A DNA stretch of 64,000 bases, taken from NCBI RefSeq assembly GCF_016734805.1, contig NZ_JAERQG010000002.1, positions 744,001 to 808,000 on the forward strand, read 5' to 3'. Both the position numbers and the translations under genes were made by a program. The DNA is from Marivirga atlantica (lineage in GTDB: Bacteria > Bacteroidota > Bacteroidia > Cytophagales > Cyclobacteriaceae). Below the pieces are notes generated by a model that saw only the letters and a program-made list of their open reading frames with translations, did not search any database and was not told the origin of the DNA. Position 1 is the first letter of the stretch; each line of letters begins with the position of its first letter. Of this stretch, positions 53,134 to 63,600 are shown piece after piece.

Positions 53134-54048
53134 TTAAAATATTGAATGTTTAGTCATAGTAGTAAACTGCTCAAGAAAGTCAATGCCACGCACGGAATTA
53201 CCTTGTTTGTTCAATCTGGGGCTCCATACCGCAATGGTATATTCTCCCGGAAGTACTGCTGCAATGCCACCACCAACTCCACTTTTACCGGGTAGTCCTA
53301 TTTTGAAAGAGAAATCACCGGCCTGGTCATAAAAGCCGCATAGCTGCATAATAGCATTTATTCTTTTGGCTTTACTTGGGTTAATAATTTTTTCACCTGT
53401 AGTGGTAAGTTTTCCCTTGTTTGCCAAAAATAGAAAAGACTTGGAGAGTACTTCACAATCCATTTCAATGGAACAAAGATGAAAGTAAAAGTCCATCACT
53501 TCATCAATATCATTATTAATGTTGTTGAAGTATTTCATTACATTAATAAGGGCATTATTCACATAAGACATTTCTTTTTCGGATGAGGCAATTCTGCTTG
53601 AATAATCTATAGAAGCGTTACCTGAGATTAACCGTACAAATTCAAGAAATTCCTTTTTTGGATTGTCAAGTTGGGTAATTAAAATATCAGAGATTACTAA
53701 TGCACCGGCATTTAGCATCGGATTTCTGGGAATTCCATCATCGTGCTCTAATTGAACAATAGAGTTAAATGATGTGCCTGATGGTTCAACGCCAACTCTT
53801 TTCCAAATCCTTTCACCAACTAATTCGTAGGCTAATGATAAAGAAAATACTTTTGCAATACTTTGAATTGAAAATGGTGTGCTGGCATCACCAAAAGAAA
53901 AACCGCTATTTGTTACAGTTTCCAGATGAACACCAAACTGCTCAGGATTTACTTTTGCTAATTCAGGAATATAATCCGCTACCTTTCCATGGCTAGTTTT
54001 TGATTGTATTTCCTTGCACGCACTTGCAAATATATCTTGGTAATCCAT
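53134..54048 (-). CDS. glsA: Glutaminase
   Basis: Glutaminase A hydrolyses glutamine to glutamate and ammonia with a serine-dependent, beta-lactamase-like active site. The 304-residue protein has GKVADYIPELAKVNPEQFGV at the start, the SxxK motif in PFSIQSIAKVFS (about residue 62-65), NPMLNAGALV and LPGKSGVGGGIAAVLPGEY near the end. Length is normal. It shares its strand and a two-base gap with the rluF-like gene. Confidence 0.95.
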   Translation of the reverse strand: MDYQDIFASACKEIQSKTSHGKVADYIPELAKVNPEQFGVHLETVTNSGFSFGDASTPFSIQSIAKVFSLSLAYELVGERIWKRVGVEPSGTSFNSIVQLEHDDGIPRNPMLNAGALVISDILITQLDNPKKEFLEFVRLISGNASIDYSSRIASSEKEMSYVNNALINVMKYFNNINNDIDEVMDFYFHLCSIEMDCEVLSKSFLFLANKGKLTTTGEKIINPSKAKRINAIMQLCGFYDQAGDFSFKIGLPGKSGVGGGIAAVLPGEYTIAVWSPRLNKQGNSVRGIDFLEQFTTMTKHSIF

Positions 54049-54084
54049 TAGTTGGTTTTATGTTGAGATTACTAATTTAAGGAC

Positions 54085-54116
54085 AAAAAAAATCCTGTAC
54101 ATATTGCACAGGATTT
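54085..54116 (-). terminator. Rho-independent terminator of rplY
   Basis: Stem AAATCCTGT (54090-54098) / ACAGGATTT (54108-54116) with a nine-base loop, followed on the minus strand by a T-run (A tract 54085-54092), 23 bases after the rplY stop and upstream of the glutaminase gene. Confidence 0.85.
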
Positions 54117-54138
54117 AATTCTTAAATTTGAGTTTAGC

Positions 54139-54774
54139 TTATTCAGCTGCACCTTCTGCTGGTGCTTCTTCGCCTTCAGCTCCCTCTTCATCTTCAGCTC
54201 CTTCTTCATCATCAGTTTGTTTACCTCTAAGTGCTCTAGGTATTTCAACCACAGCAATTGATGCTTGTGGTGTATCTAACACCTGGCAATTTTCGATTTC
54301 TACTGATTCAACTTTAATTGCTTTACCAAAGTCAAGTCCGGAAATATCTACTTCGATATATTCTGGCATATCTTTAGGCAATGCTCTAAGTCTTAAGGCT
54401 CTTCTTTTGTGAATTAAAGTACCACCCTTAGTAACGCCTGGTGCCGTACCAGTAAGGTGTACAGGAATATCCATTTTAATGTTTGTTCCTCTGTGTAATT
54501 CTAAGAAGTCAGCGTGTAATATGATTTCACTTACAGGGTGAAATGATACATCCTGTAAAATTGCTTCGTATTCATCACCTTCGATGTTTAACTTTACAAA
54601 GTGTGCATCTGAGGTGTAAACTAGTGGACGGAAAAGAATCATTGGTGCGTAAAAGTGAATTTGCTTTTCACCACCATAAAGTACAGCAGGAACCATTGCT
54701 TCTGCTCTTAACTTTTTTGCTTCTTTCTTGCCAAGATTTGCTCTTTTATACCCTATAATCTCAACTGTTTTCAT
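54139..54774 (-). CDS. rplY: 50S ribosomal protein L25 (general stress protein Ctc type)
   Basis: This 211-residue protein binds 5S rRNA. It has the L25 N-terminal domain (KRANLGKKEAKKLRAEAMVP, AVLYGG) and the TL5/Ctc C-terminal beta domain (IPVHLTGTAPGVTKGG, ALPKDMPEYIEVDISGL). A very acidic Ala/Glu-rich tail (about 30 residues) follows, common in Bacteroidota. It starts 24 bases after prs on the same strand, so the two form an operon. Confidence 0.95.
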   Translation of the reverse strand: MKTVEIIGYKRANLGKKEAKKLRAEAMVPAVLYGGEKQIHFYAPMILFRPLVYTSDAHFVKLNIEGDEYEAILQDVSFHPVSEIILHADFLELHRGTNIKMDIPVHLTGTAPGVTKGGTLIHKRRALRLRALPKDMPEYIEVDISGLDFGKAIKVESVEIENCQVLDTPQASIAVVEIPRALRGKQTDDEEGAEDEEGAEGEEAPAEGAAE

Positions 54775-54798
54775 AATATATAATTGTTAAATTGTTAC

Positions 54799-55725
54799 TT
54801 ATATAAATAGTGAACTGATAGATTCATGATCGTGAATCTTTCTGATTGCTTTGGCAAACATATCAGCCACGGTTAGTACTTTTATTTTGTCAGACTTTTC
54901 TCTTAACGGAAGCGTATCAGTCGTAATTAACTCATCTAGTGTAGATCCTGCTATGTTCTCATACGCCTTTCCTGAAAGTACAGGGTGCGTTATAACTGCT
55001 CTTACAGATTTAGCTCCTTTTTCTTTTAATACATCAGCAGCTTTGCAAAGTGTACCGGCTGTATCTACTAAATCGTCAAATAAAATAACGTCCTTTCCCT
55101 TTACATCACCAATTACTTGCATAGCAGCAACTTCATTGGCTTTTTGACGATGTTTGTCACAAACTACCATATCCACTTTAAAATGCTTCGCGTATCTTCT
55201 CGCTCTTGCAGTTCCACCCACATCTGGTGAGGCAAAAATCGTTTCCTTGGTAATGCTTTCTTTCAAATAAGGAACAAAAATGGCTGAAGCATCAAGATGA
55301 TCTAGGGGGATATTGAAAAACCCTTGAATTTGCCCTGCATGTAAGTCGCAGGTTACAATTCTATCAACTCCTGCCGCTTCCAAAATATTGGCAATCATTT
55401 TAGCACCGATAGCCACTCTTGGCTTATCTTTTCTATCTTGCCTAGCATATCCAAAATAAGGAACTACAACTGTTACGTTTTCAGCACTTGCTCTTTTGGC
55501 TGCATCAATCATTAGGAGTAACTCCATGAGATTATCAGCAGGAGGGAAGGTGGATTGGATTAAGAATACATGATGTCCTCTTATTGATTCTGTATAATAT
55601 GGAGATAATTCTCCATCACTAAACTTTTGAAGTTCAACATCACCAAGTGGAGTTCCATAGCTTGAAGCTATCTTATCTGCAAGATATTTCGATGCTGATC
55701 CTGAGAATATTTTAACTGAGGACAT
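54799..55725 (-). CDS. prs: Ribose-phosphate pyrophosphokinase
   Basis: Prs makes PRPP from ribose-5-phosphate and ATP for nucleotide, His and Trp synthesis. The 308-residue protein has the N-terminal GDVELQKFSDGE, VVPYFGYARQDRK, the catalytic VTCDLHAGQIQGFF and the PRPP-binding loop FDDLVDTAGTL. Length is normal. It lies 76 bases downstream of a tRNA-Gln gene and upstream of rplY on the same strand. Confidence 0.97.
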   Translation of the reverse strand: MSSVKIFSGSASKYLADKIASSYGTPLGDVELQKFSDGELSPYYTESIRGHHVFLIQSTFPPADNLMELLLMIDAAKRASAENVTVVVPYFGYARQDRKDKPRVAIGAKMIANILEAAGVDRIVTCDLHAGQIQGFFNIPLDHLDASAIFVPYLKESITKETIFASPDVGGTARARRYAKHFKVDMVVCDKHRQKANEVAAMQVIGDVKGKDVILFDDLVDTAGTLCKAADVLKEKGAKSVRAVITHPVLSGKAYENIAGSTLDELITTDTLPLREKSDKIKVLTVADMFAKAIRKIHDHESISSLFI

Positions 55726-55754
55726 GTTTGCTTAACGTTTAGCTTTAAATAAAT

Positions 55755-55798
55755 AATCCCGATCCCGTCACGATAAAAACCGAAACTGGAGCGGGATT
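55755..55798 (-). terminator. Possible terminator after tRNA-Gln
   Basis: AATCCCG (55755-55761) and CGGGATT (55792-55798) can pair on the minus strand around a long loop and run into ATTTATTT. The stem is short and a second ATCCCG (55762-55767) can compete, so this is a weak call. Confidence 0.3.
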
Positions 55799-55801
55799 TT
55801 G

Positions 55802-55874
55802 TTGCCCGACTAGGGCTCGAACCTAGACTCTTCTGGACCAAAACCAGACGTGTTGCCAGTTACACCATCGGGCA
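55802..55874 (-). tRNA. tRNA-Gln (anticodon UUG)
   Basis: A full cloverleaf folds on the minus strand in 73 bases. The acceptor stem TGCCCGA / TCGGGCA has discriminator A. The D-arm GTG...CAC is present. The anticodon stem TCTGG/CCAGA has the seven-base loop TTTTGGT, giving anticodon TTG (Gln). The T-arm CTAGG-TTCGAGC-CCTAG is perfect. The CCA end is not encoded. Confidence 0.95.
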
Positions 55875-55902
55875 ATTTTAACCCCCTCTTGCAAAGGGAA
55901 TA

Positions 55903-55933
55903 CAAAGGTAAAAACGAATTTATTTTAAGCAAA
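55903..55933 (-). promoter_or_regulatory. Promoter of tRNA-Gln
   Basis: On the minus strand TTTG (CAAA at 55930-55933), a 19-base spacer and TACCTTTG (55903-55910) match both boxes of the Bacteroidota housekeeping promoter, about 22 bases before the mature tRNA 5' end after allowing for the start site. Confidence 0.6.
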
Positions 55934-55966
55934 CAGATGGCCTAAAAAAAACTGTAAAAAATGAAA

Positions 55967-56518
55967 TTAATTTAGGTCAGGCAGGTAAACGTAATTTTTT
56001 AGGATGCTAAGAACAGCTACTCTTGTTTTACGAGGGTCAGATTGAATATCTTCTTTATACAAATCTGTTGTATAACCTTGCCATATCATGCTATAGTTTT
56101 CCTGCTCAATAAAGGAAATCACAAAAGTTCCAGAATTCATAGAATGTTTTTTCTCTTTGTATTCCTCTTTCTTTTTATCTTTATCATCCCTGATTTTCAC
56201 AAAGCTTAGCATTTCTGGTTGTTCATATCCCTTATAGGAAAGCGTATCAGACATGTAAAAGTAATTAATTCTAAAAGTTGGATTATCATCGTCATATTTA
56301 TACCCCAAAACTTCCATATAATTTTTTACTGTAGCTTCAACAATTTCTTTCGACAAACCAAGGTCATCCTGATTTTTAGAAATAAAAGAGAATGTTGGGT
56401 AATTCTTAAAATCTCCTAAATAGTTATAATCATATTCTACAGGATATTCCCTAAATGAAAAGCATGATGTTAATGAAAGGCTAACAACAACAGTAAGAAT
56501 TAAGTAGAATTTTTTCAT
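55967..56518 (-). CDS. DUF4136-like lipoprotein
   Basis: This 183-residue protein has a type II signal peptide ending LSLTSC (Cys near residue 19). The sequence YDYNYLGDFKNYPTFSF, NPTFRINYFY and GTFVISFIEQENYSMIWQGY fits the DUF4136 lipoprotein pattern (strand, 'NPDF-NY', then a 'G-hhh-D-hhWxG' strand). A lysine/glutamate-rich insert (residues about 126-142) is unusual. The function of the family is unknown; it is expected to be an envelope protein. It stands alone between tRNA-Gln and purL. Confidence 0.78.
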   Translation of the reverse strand: MKKFYLILTVVVSLSLTSCFSFREYPVEYDYNYLGDFKNYPTFSFISKNQDDLGLSKEIVEATVKNYMEVLGYKYDDDNPTFRINYFYMSDTLSYKGYEQPEMLSFVKIRDDKDKKKEEYKEKKHSMNSGTFVISFIEQENYSMIWQGYTTDLYKEDIQSDPRKTRVAVLSILKNYVYLPDLN

Positions 56519-56603
56519 AACATTTAAGTGTTAGATTACAATGATTTCTAATATTAATTATATATGTGCTGTAATCCAACTACTTACATCTAATTCTGTT
56601 TTG

Positions 56604-56620
56604 AAGTTATTAAATAACTT
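56604..56620. repeat. 17-base perfect inverted repeat downstream of purL
   Basis: AAGTTATT-A-AATAACTT, 24 bases past the purL stop. It lacks a T-run on the purL strand, so it is either a weak terminator or a small operator-like dyad. A longer-range pair GATTACA/TGTAATC (56533 and 56570) also occurs in this gap. Confidence 0.4.
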
Positions 56621-56643
56621 GGCAGAAAGTCTTCTAGTTTACT

Positions 56644-59600
56644 TTATAGAGGTTTGTTTAGTTTGACCCAATTAAAAGCATTTACTAAGGCCTCCACCCA
56701 AGGAGAAAACTCATCTGCTTTTCTTTCTGCTGGATAATGTGCCCAGTTCCACGGAAAAATGCTTCTTTCCAAATGCGGCATAATTGCCAGATGACGGCCA
56801 TCTTTAGTACAGATCGCAGCTGCATTGAAATCAGAACCGTTTGGATTAGCAGGATATTGTTCATAACCGTAACGTGCCACAATGTTGAAATCCCTTTCTT
56901 TGCCTTGAATGCTAAACTTTCCTTCTCCATGAGCTAACCATATGCCTAATCTACTTTTTGACAAGCTATTGAGCATGATAGAATTATTCTCAGGTATTTC
57001 CAGGTTAACAAATCCACATTCAAATTTATGTGAATCATTATGTTCCATTTTGATAGCGCTTGGTTTATCAGGATAAAGCAGGTCTAAAGCGACCATTAAT
57101 TGACAGCCATTACAAACGCCCATGCTTAGGGTGTCTTCTCTTGCATAAAAGTTATCTAAGGCATTTTTGGCATTCTCGTTATATTTAAATGCTCCTGCCC
57201 AGCCTTTGGCAGAGCCCAATACATCTGAATTAGAAAAGCCTCCTGTGAAAACTATAAAGTTAACATCTGTCAAATCTTCCTCACCACTCATAAGGTCTGT
57301 CATGTGGATGTCTTTCACATCAAAACCGACCATATGCATCATATAAGCCATTTCACGGTCGCTGTTAACACCCTTCTCGCGGATAATAGCCGCTTTAACA
57401 CCTGAAGGTGTATTTCTTTTTGGATCAAGCCCTAAAGATTCGAAGGTTCCATTAAAATGATCAGGGAAGCGATAATTTAACGACTGTGCTTTGTAATTAT
57501 CGAAACGCTCTTTAGCTAGTTTCTCACCACTTTGCTTTTGATCTAACAAATAAGAAGTTTCAAACCATAAATCTCTATATGAAGAGACATCAAACGATAG
57601 ATTTGAATTGGAGATGTTAACAGCCCCTTCTTCGTTTATATGTCCAATAATATGATGTTCAATGTCATGAGCTTTCAAAGTTTCGATAACAGAATTATCA
57701 GCAACTTGAAGTAGGAGAGCAGGCTGCTCACTAAAAAGCACCTTAACGATATCTTTTTCATCTAATCCTGAAAGATCAATATTAAGACCTAGTTCTTTAG
57801 TTGGGAAGCACATTTCCAGTAAAGAGGTGATTAATCCGCCTGAACCTATATCGTGACCTGCTAAGATTTTTCCTTCTTCTATTAATTGTTGAACAGTTTC
57901 AAAAGCTTTGGCAAAATGCTTGACATCCTTGATTTCCGGAGCAGTATTTCCTAATTGATTTCTGGTTTGAGCAAATGAAGAACCACCCAATTCGAATGAA
58001 TCTTTAGCCATATTGATATAGATTAGCTGGCTGGCCATTTCCGGTTTGAGCGTTGGCTCTAATACTTTTCTTATATCCTTAGCTTCTCCGGCAGCAGAAA
58101 TAATAACTGTACCAGGGGCGAATACCTTTTCACCATCAGGGTATTTTTGAACCATTGAAAGGGAATCCTTTCCAGTTGGGATATTTATGCCTAACTCAAT
58201 TGCAAAATCGCTTACAGCTTCAACTGCATCATATAATCTTGAATTCTCACCCTCGTTTTTTGCCGGCCACATCCAGTTGGCACTTAATGAAACGCCCTTC
58301 AAGCCTTGCTCAATAGGAGCCCAGACTAAATTGGTTAATGCTTCAGCTATGGATAACTGCGATCCGGATTTCGGTTTAATCAATGCACTCACTGGTGCAT
58401 GCCCAATAGAAGTAGCAATGCCCTTCTTGCCATTAAAGTCAAGCGCCATTACAGCAACATTATTTAATGGGAGCTGTATTTCACCCGTAGTTTGCTGTTT
58501 AGCCACTTTACCGGTAACACATCTATCTACTTTATTGGTTAACCAGTCTTTACAAGCAACTGCCTCTAATTTTAGAATATCTTTTACATAGGCCTCAATT
58601 TCCGAAGCTTCATATATTATATCGCTGAACTGAGTATTTTGCTTTTTATCTTCAAGGATGGTTTTGGGCGAGTTGCCGAACATAGCGGTTAATGGCCAAT
58701 CGACCGGGTTCTTCTTTTCAGGAGCATTAACGAAACTAAAGTGATGGTCTCCAGTTATTTCACCAACTACATAAAAAGGAGCTCGCTCGCGCTTGCTCAT
58801 TTTTTTCAATAATGGAACATCTTTCTCCTTAATGACAAGCCCCATGCGTTCTTGTGACTCATTGCCGATAATTTCTTTTGCCGATAAAGTTGAATCACCT
58901 ACCGGAAGCTTCTGTAAATCAATTTTTCCACCCGTATCTTCAACTAATTCAGAAAGACAGTTTAAGTGACCACCTGCTCCGTGGTCATGAATAGAAACAA
59001 TAGGGTTGTTGCCTAACTCCGCCATGGCTCTAATCACATTAGCTACACGCTTTTGCATTTCAGGATTAGCTCTTTGAACAGCATTTAGCTCGAGCTCATT
59101 ACTTAACTCACCTGTGTCTACTGAACTAACAGCACTACCGCCCATTCCAATGCGGTAATTATCGCCACCCATAACTACAATTTTGTCGCCCTTTTCAGGT
59201 GTGTCTTTTTGGGCTTCTTCTTTTACGCCATAGCCAATACCTCCGGCTTGCATAATTACCTTATCGTAACCATATTTTTTATCCTTATAGTTATGTTCAA
59301 AAGTGAGGACAGAACCTGCAATCAAAGGCTGGCCAAACTTATTTCCAAAATCAGAAGCACCATTCGAGGCCTTTATAAGGATATCCATTGGTGTCTGATA
59401 AAGCCATGGTCTTTCTTTAATTTGCTGTTCCCAGTTTCTGTCATTCTTTAGGCGAGAGTAGCTTGTCATATAAACAGCAGTGCCCGCCAAAGGAATACCA
59501 GCTTTTCCACCAGCCATTCTATCTCGTATTTCACCACCAGAACCTGTTGCTGCTCCATAAAAAGGTTCAACCGTAGTAGGGAAGTTATGAGTTTCCGCTT

Positions 59601-60333
59601 TTAGCGAAATTGTACTATTAATTTTACGCTTGGTAAAATAGCTTGCTTTATCTTGCTGCTCGGGTGCAAACTGTTCAATGCTTGGGCCATCTAAATAAGC
59701 AACATTATCTTTATAAGCCGAGATGATTCGATTGGGATTTTCTTTAGAGGTCTTTTTTATAAGTTGAAATAGGGTAGAAGGCATTTCCTTACCATCTACC
59801 ACGAATGTTCCATTAAATATTTTGTGCCTGCAATGCTCAGAGTTTACCTGTGAAAATCCGAAAACTTCACTGTCAGTAAGCTTTCTGCCCAATTGCTCAC
59901 TAACACCTTTTAAGTACTCAATTTCTTCATTACTAAGCGCCAATCCTTCTTGCTCATTGTAGGTTGATATATCATCAATCTCTAAAACCTTATCTGGTAC
60001 TTTATTTACTTGAAATATTTCTTCATTCAAACCAACATATTTTGCCTGTAGCATAGGGTCAAAAGATGCTGCTACTTGCTCCTCAGGAAAGAATTCTTCT
60101 ATTCTGTTGATTTTATTAATCCCCATGGTTTGGGTAATTTCAACAGCATTTGTGCTCCAAGGTGTTACTAACTCTTTTCTTGGTCCTACGAAGTTACCTT
60201 TCAGATCCGATTCCTGCGCCAATTGGTCGGTGTCAAACAGCCATTTGAGTTTTTCGAGTGCTTCCTTATCAAAATTATTTTGATGGTCTACTGCAAATAA
60301 CTGCTGAGATTTACCAATAAAGAAGGTGAGCAT
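56644..60333 (-). CDS. purL: Phosphoribosylformylglycinamidine synthase (large single-chain PurL)
   Basis: PurL makes FGAM from FGAR, glutamine and ATP in purine synthesis. The 1229-residue protein is the large, single-chain type. Its N-terminal part leads to FSQVNSEHCRHKIFNG; the ATP domain has LKAETHNFPTTVEPFYGAAT and GGEIRDRMAGGKAG; a C-terminal glutaminase domain has MGVCNGCQLM (catalytic Cys near 1074) and MPHLERSIFPWNWA. Length is slightly under the E. coli enzyme (1295). It is monocistronic and divergent from a surface protein gene. The start MLTFFIGKSQQ is the natural one. Confidence 0.96.
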   Translation of the reverse strand: MLTFFIGKSQQLFAVDHQNNFDKEALEKLKWLFDTDQLAQESDLKGNFVGPRKELVTPWSTNAVEITQTMGINKINRIEEFFPEEQVAASFDPMLQAKYVGLNEEIFQVNKVPDKVLEIDDISTYNEQEGLALSNEEIEYLKGVSEQLGRKLTDSEVFGFSQVNSEHCRHKIFNGTFVVDGKEMPSTLFQLIKKTSKENPNRIISAYKDNVAYLDGPSIEQFAPEQQDKASYFTKRKINSTISLKAETHNFPTTVEPFYGAATGSGGEIRDRMAGGKAGIPLAGTAVYMTSYSRLKNDRNWEQQIKERPWLYQTPMDILIKASNGASDFGNKFGQPLIAGSVLTFEHNYKDKKYGYDKVIMQAGGIGYGVKEEAQKDTPEKGDKIVVMGGDNYRIGMGGSAVSSVDTGELSNELELNAVQRANPEMQKRVANVIRAMAELGNNPIVSIHDHGAGGHLNCLSELVEDTGGKIDLQKLPVGDSTLSAKEIIGNESQERMGLVIKEKDVPLLKKMSKRERAPFYVVGEITGDHHFSFVNAPEKKNPVDWPLTAMFGNSPKTILEDKKQNTQFSDIIYEASEIEAYVKDILKLEAVACKDWLTNKVDRCVTGKVAKQQTTGEIQLPLNNVAVMALDFNGKKGIATSIGHAPVSALIKPKSGSQLSIAEALTNLVWAPIEQGLKGVSLSANWMWPAKNEGENSRLYDAVEAVSDFAIELGINIPTGKDSLSMVQKYPDGEKVFAPGTVIISAAGEAKDIRKVLEPTLKPEMASQLIYINMAKDSFELGGSSFAQTRNQLGNTAPEIKDVKHFAKAFETVQQLIEEGKILAGHDIGSGGLITSLLEMCFPTKELGLNIDLSGLDEKDIVKVLFSEQPALLLQVADNSVIETLKAHDIEHHIIGHINEEGAVNISNSNLSFDVSSYRDLWFETSYLLDQKQSGEKLAKERFDNYKAQSLNYRFPDHFNGTFESLGLDPKRNTPSGVKAAIIREKGVNSDREMAYMMHMVGFDVKDIHMTDLMSGEEDLTDVNFIVFTGGFSNSDVLGSAKGWAGAFKYNENAKNALDNFYAREDTLSMGVCNGCQLMVALDLLYPDKPSAIKMEHNDSHKFECGFVNLEIPENNSIMLNSLSKSRLGIWLAHGEGKFSIQGKERDFNIVARYGYEQYPANPNGSDFNAAAICTKDGRHLAIMPHLERSIFPWNWAHYPAERKADEFSPWVEALVNAFNWVKLNKPL

Positions 60334-60641
60334 ATATTAATGTTTTAGAGTTGTGCTTTAATGAAGTAGCAAAGTTAGAAAAACTTATAAATCTTGGGCA
60401 TACATTTCTTGTCTCTTATTTTAAGATGGATAAAATTATTAACCCATTTATAATTTACTGATTAGTGTGTAACCCTTTATTAGATTTCATTATTTAAAGC
60501 GAATTTGATTATGCAGTATTCATTTTATTACTACTGAAATTCTATTGTTCAGAAAATGAATGGTTTAGGTGGAAATTTGTTCAATAAAATCACAGTATTA
60601 TTAAAATTAATCGTATAATTGTTATATAATTTAACTGTTTT
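60334..60641. other. 308-base divergent intergenic region
   Basis: This AT-rich gap lies between purL (minus) and the BspA-like gene (plus). It contains a purL -7 box (listed separately). I find no convincing promoter for the plus-strand gene, no purine riboswitch-like fold that I can recognise by eye, and no ORF. Confidence 0.4.
60370..60377 (-). promoter_or_regulatory. -7 promoter box of purL
   Basis: TAACTTTG on the minus strand, identical to the pckA box, 36 bases before the purL ATG. No clear -33 TTG is seen. Confidence 0.4.
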
Positions 60642-63600
60642 ATGCGATTTCTTTTATTCCAGCTAGTCATCACCGTCTTATTTAGTACTAATGCCTTTAC
60701 CCAAGCCTTTGTAACCACTTGGCAAGTTGACAATGATGGCGACCAGATAACCATTCCGACAACAGGCACAGGATATGATTATAATGTAGATTGGGGAGAT
60801 GGCGATGATGACATTAATTTAAGTGGCAATATTTCGCATACATATGCAGTTGCTGGTACTTATACTGTCACCATTACAGGGCAGTTTCCCAGAATATATT
60901 TCAATGCTGGCGTTAGTAGGAACCAGATACTAAGTATTGAACAATGGGGAAGCCAGGTATGGACTTCCATGGCAAATGCCTTTAGGGGTTGTTCTAATTT
61001 GGTCATAAATGCTCCTGATATGCCTAATTTAACTGGTGTAACAGATATGAGCGGTATGTTCAGAGGAGCATCTTCTTTAAATCAGTCTTTAGCAGGATGG
61101 AATACTAGCAATGTAACAGATATGAGTTTCCTTTTTAGTGGTGCATCTTCATTTGATCAGCCATTAGATAGCTGGGATGTGAGCAATGTAGAAAATATGC
61201 AGTCCATGTTTCAGAATGCTTCAGTATTCAATCAGCCTTTAGCTTCATGGGATGTTCGGAAAGTTACAACCATGCAATCTATGTTTCAGAATGCTTCTGA
61301 TTTCAACGGAGATATATCAACCTGGCAACCAGAGAGTGTTACTTCTATGAGGCTCATGTTTAGGGTAGCTAGTGATTTCGATCAGCCTATTGGTGGATGG
61401 AATACAAGTAATGTTACCGATATGCGTCAAATGTTTGATTTTGCACAATCATTCAATCAAGCACTTGATGGTTGGGATGTAAGCAAAGTTACTGATATGT
61501 ACCGCATGTTTGCATCCGCAGTTGAGTTCAACCAGAATATTAATAACTGGGAAGTAGGAGAGGTTACAAACATGTCTCAGATGTTCAACTTTGCCTTGGT
61601 TTTCAATCAACCCCTCGATAACTGGGATGTCAGCAAGGTTACCAATATGTCGGGTATGTTCAATATCACCAATGAATTTAATCAGAATATTGATGCCTGG
61701 GAAACTATTTCGGTGACCAATATGAGCTCTATGTTTAATAGTGCTCGTGTTTTTAATAGTCCTTTAGATTCTTGGAATGTAGAAAATGTTACAGATATGT
61801 CCTCGATGTTCAGGGATGCCAATCTTTTTAATCAACCTTTAGACAGTTGGAATGTAAGCAATGTGACGGACATGGGAAATATGTTTCAGAACACCAGTTT
61901 TAATCAAGAATTAAATAGTTGGGATGTTAGTAATGTTACAGATATGTCTTTCATGTTTGCATCCTCAGGCTTTAATGGTGATATATCTGCTTGGACTCCC
62001 GTAAGCGTAACTACTATGCGAAGTATGTTTAGTTTAAATGATGTATTTAACAGAGATATTGGTGAGTGGGATGTTAGTAACGTAACAAATATGAGTGGTA
62101 TGTTTAATTCAGCTGATGCCTTTAATCAAGACATCAGTGAATGGAATGTTGAGAATGTTGTTAATATGGGTGATATGTTTACGCGTGCCACTACTTTTAA
62201 CCAGGATATAAGCGACTGGAATACCGCAAGCTTACAGTTCGCCTTCAGAACGTTTAGAGGAGCAACAGCTTTTAATTATCAGCTAGGTGATTGGGATGTT
62301 TCTAATGCCATAAATCTTTCAAATATGTTAGATGATTCGGGCTTATCAGTCGAAAATTATGATAGTACATTAATAGGATGGAATGGGTTGCCATCTTTGC
62401 CGTCTGGTTTATCTTTTAGTGCAGAGGGCTTATCTTATTGCACAGCCGAAACAGCCAGAAATAATATTATATCTACTTATTCTTGGACTATCAATGATGC
62501 AGGAATTAACTGTCCTGCCGCTGAAATAGCGGTTTATGATGGGGCGTCTAATTCTGACCCAGAAATATTCGATGCGCAAACGGCAGCCATTGATTTTGGA
62601 AATCAGGTAGCAGGATCTACCATCACAAGAACATTTGCTATTGAAAATCAAGGTGGAGTTGATCTCACTATTAGCAATATAAGTGTTACAGGAACGGCCT
62701 TTTCTATTAGTTCTTTACCGAGTACATTAATATCTTCTGGAGCAGTTGAAACTTTCACTATTGATCAATTCTCATCAACTGATGGCACATTTACCGAAAC
62801 AGTTACTATTGAAAGTGACGATGCTGATGAAGCGAGCTTTACCTTTCCAGTAACGGTGGTAGTTACGCTTAATCCTGAGCCCGAAATAGTATTGCTTGAA
62901 GGGGCGGACAGTACACAAATACTCTCAGGTCAAACCGATGCTATTGATTTTGGCGCAACCGAAGCTGATACTGATAACATATTGCAATTTATCATAGCAA
63001 ATATTGGTAATGAGGATTTGAGCATTAATGATATTAGTTTTTCTGGTTCAGCTTTTAGTTTAGTATCAACTGCACCTTCATTTGTCAATATAGCTGATTC
63101 GGTAGCTTTCGAAGTAAATTTCAGAAGTTCAACAGTGGGAACCTACACTGAAACTATCACCATTCTAAATGATGATACAAATGAAGGAACATTTACTTTT
63201 ACATTAACAGGTGAAATAGTGCCTCCTCCATCTGCAGAAATAGCGGTATTCCTAGGTTCTTCTTCTGGTCCTGAAATAATTAATAACCAGACCACAGCTA
63301 TTGATTTAGGCACCATATTTCAAGGTGATAACCTTACCCAGACTTTTAATCTTCAGAACAGTGGCAATGCTGATTTAGTGGTGAGTGATATTACTTTTTC
63401 CGAAGATAATTTCGCTTTGCTGAGCAGTTTACCTATCATCACTGTGGTCGATGGTTCTGTAGAAGTAATTTTCGAAATAGCACTAAATCAGTCATCACTA
63501 GGTTTTTTTAATGATACCATTACTATTACAAGTAACGATCCTGATGATACAAATTTCTCATTTCCAATTACAGCTGAAATTGTGAGTTTGCCTGAGCCGG

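Noticed and set aside
58187-58591. 134-codon plus-strand frame inside purL
   Set aside because: Antisense to conserved PurL sequence, with no recognisable motif.
61038-62306. CRISPR-like or DNA-level tandem repeat
   Set aside because: The 75-base period comes from protein repeats in one open frame; units are diverged in DNA and have no spacer structure.
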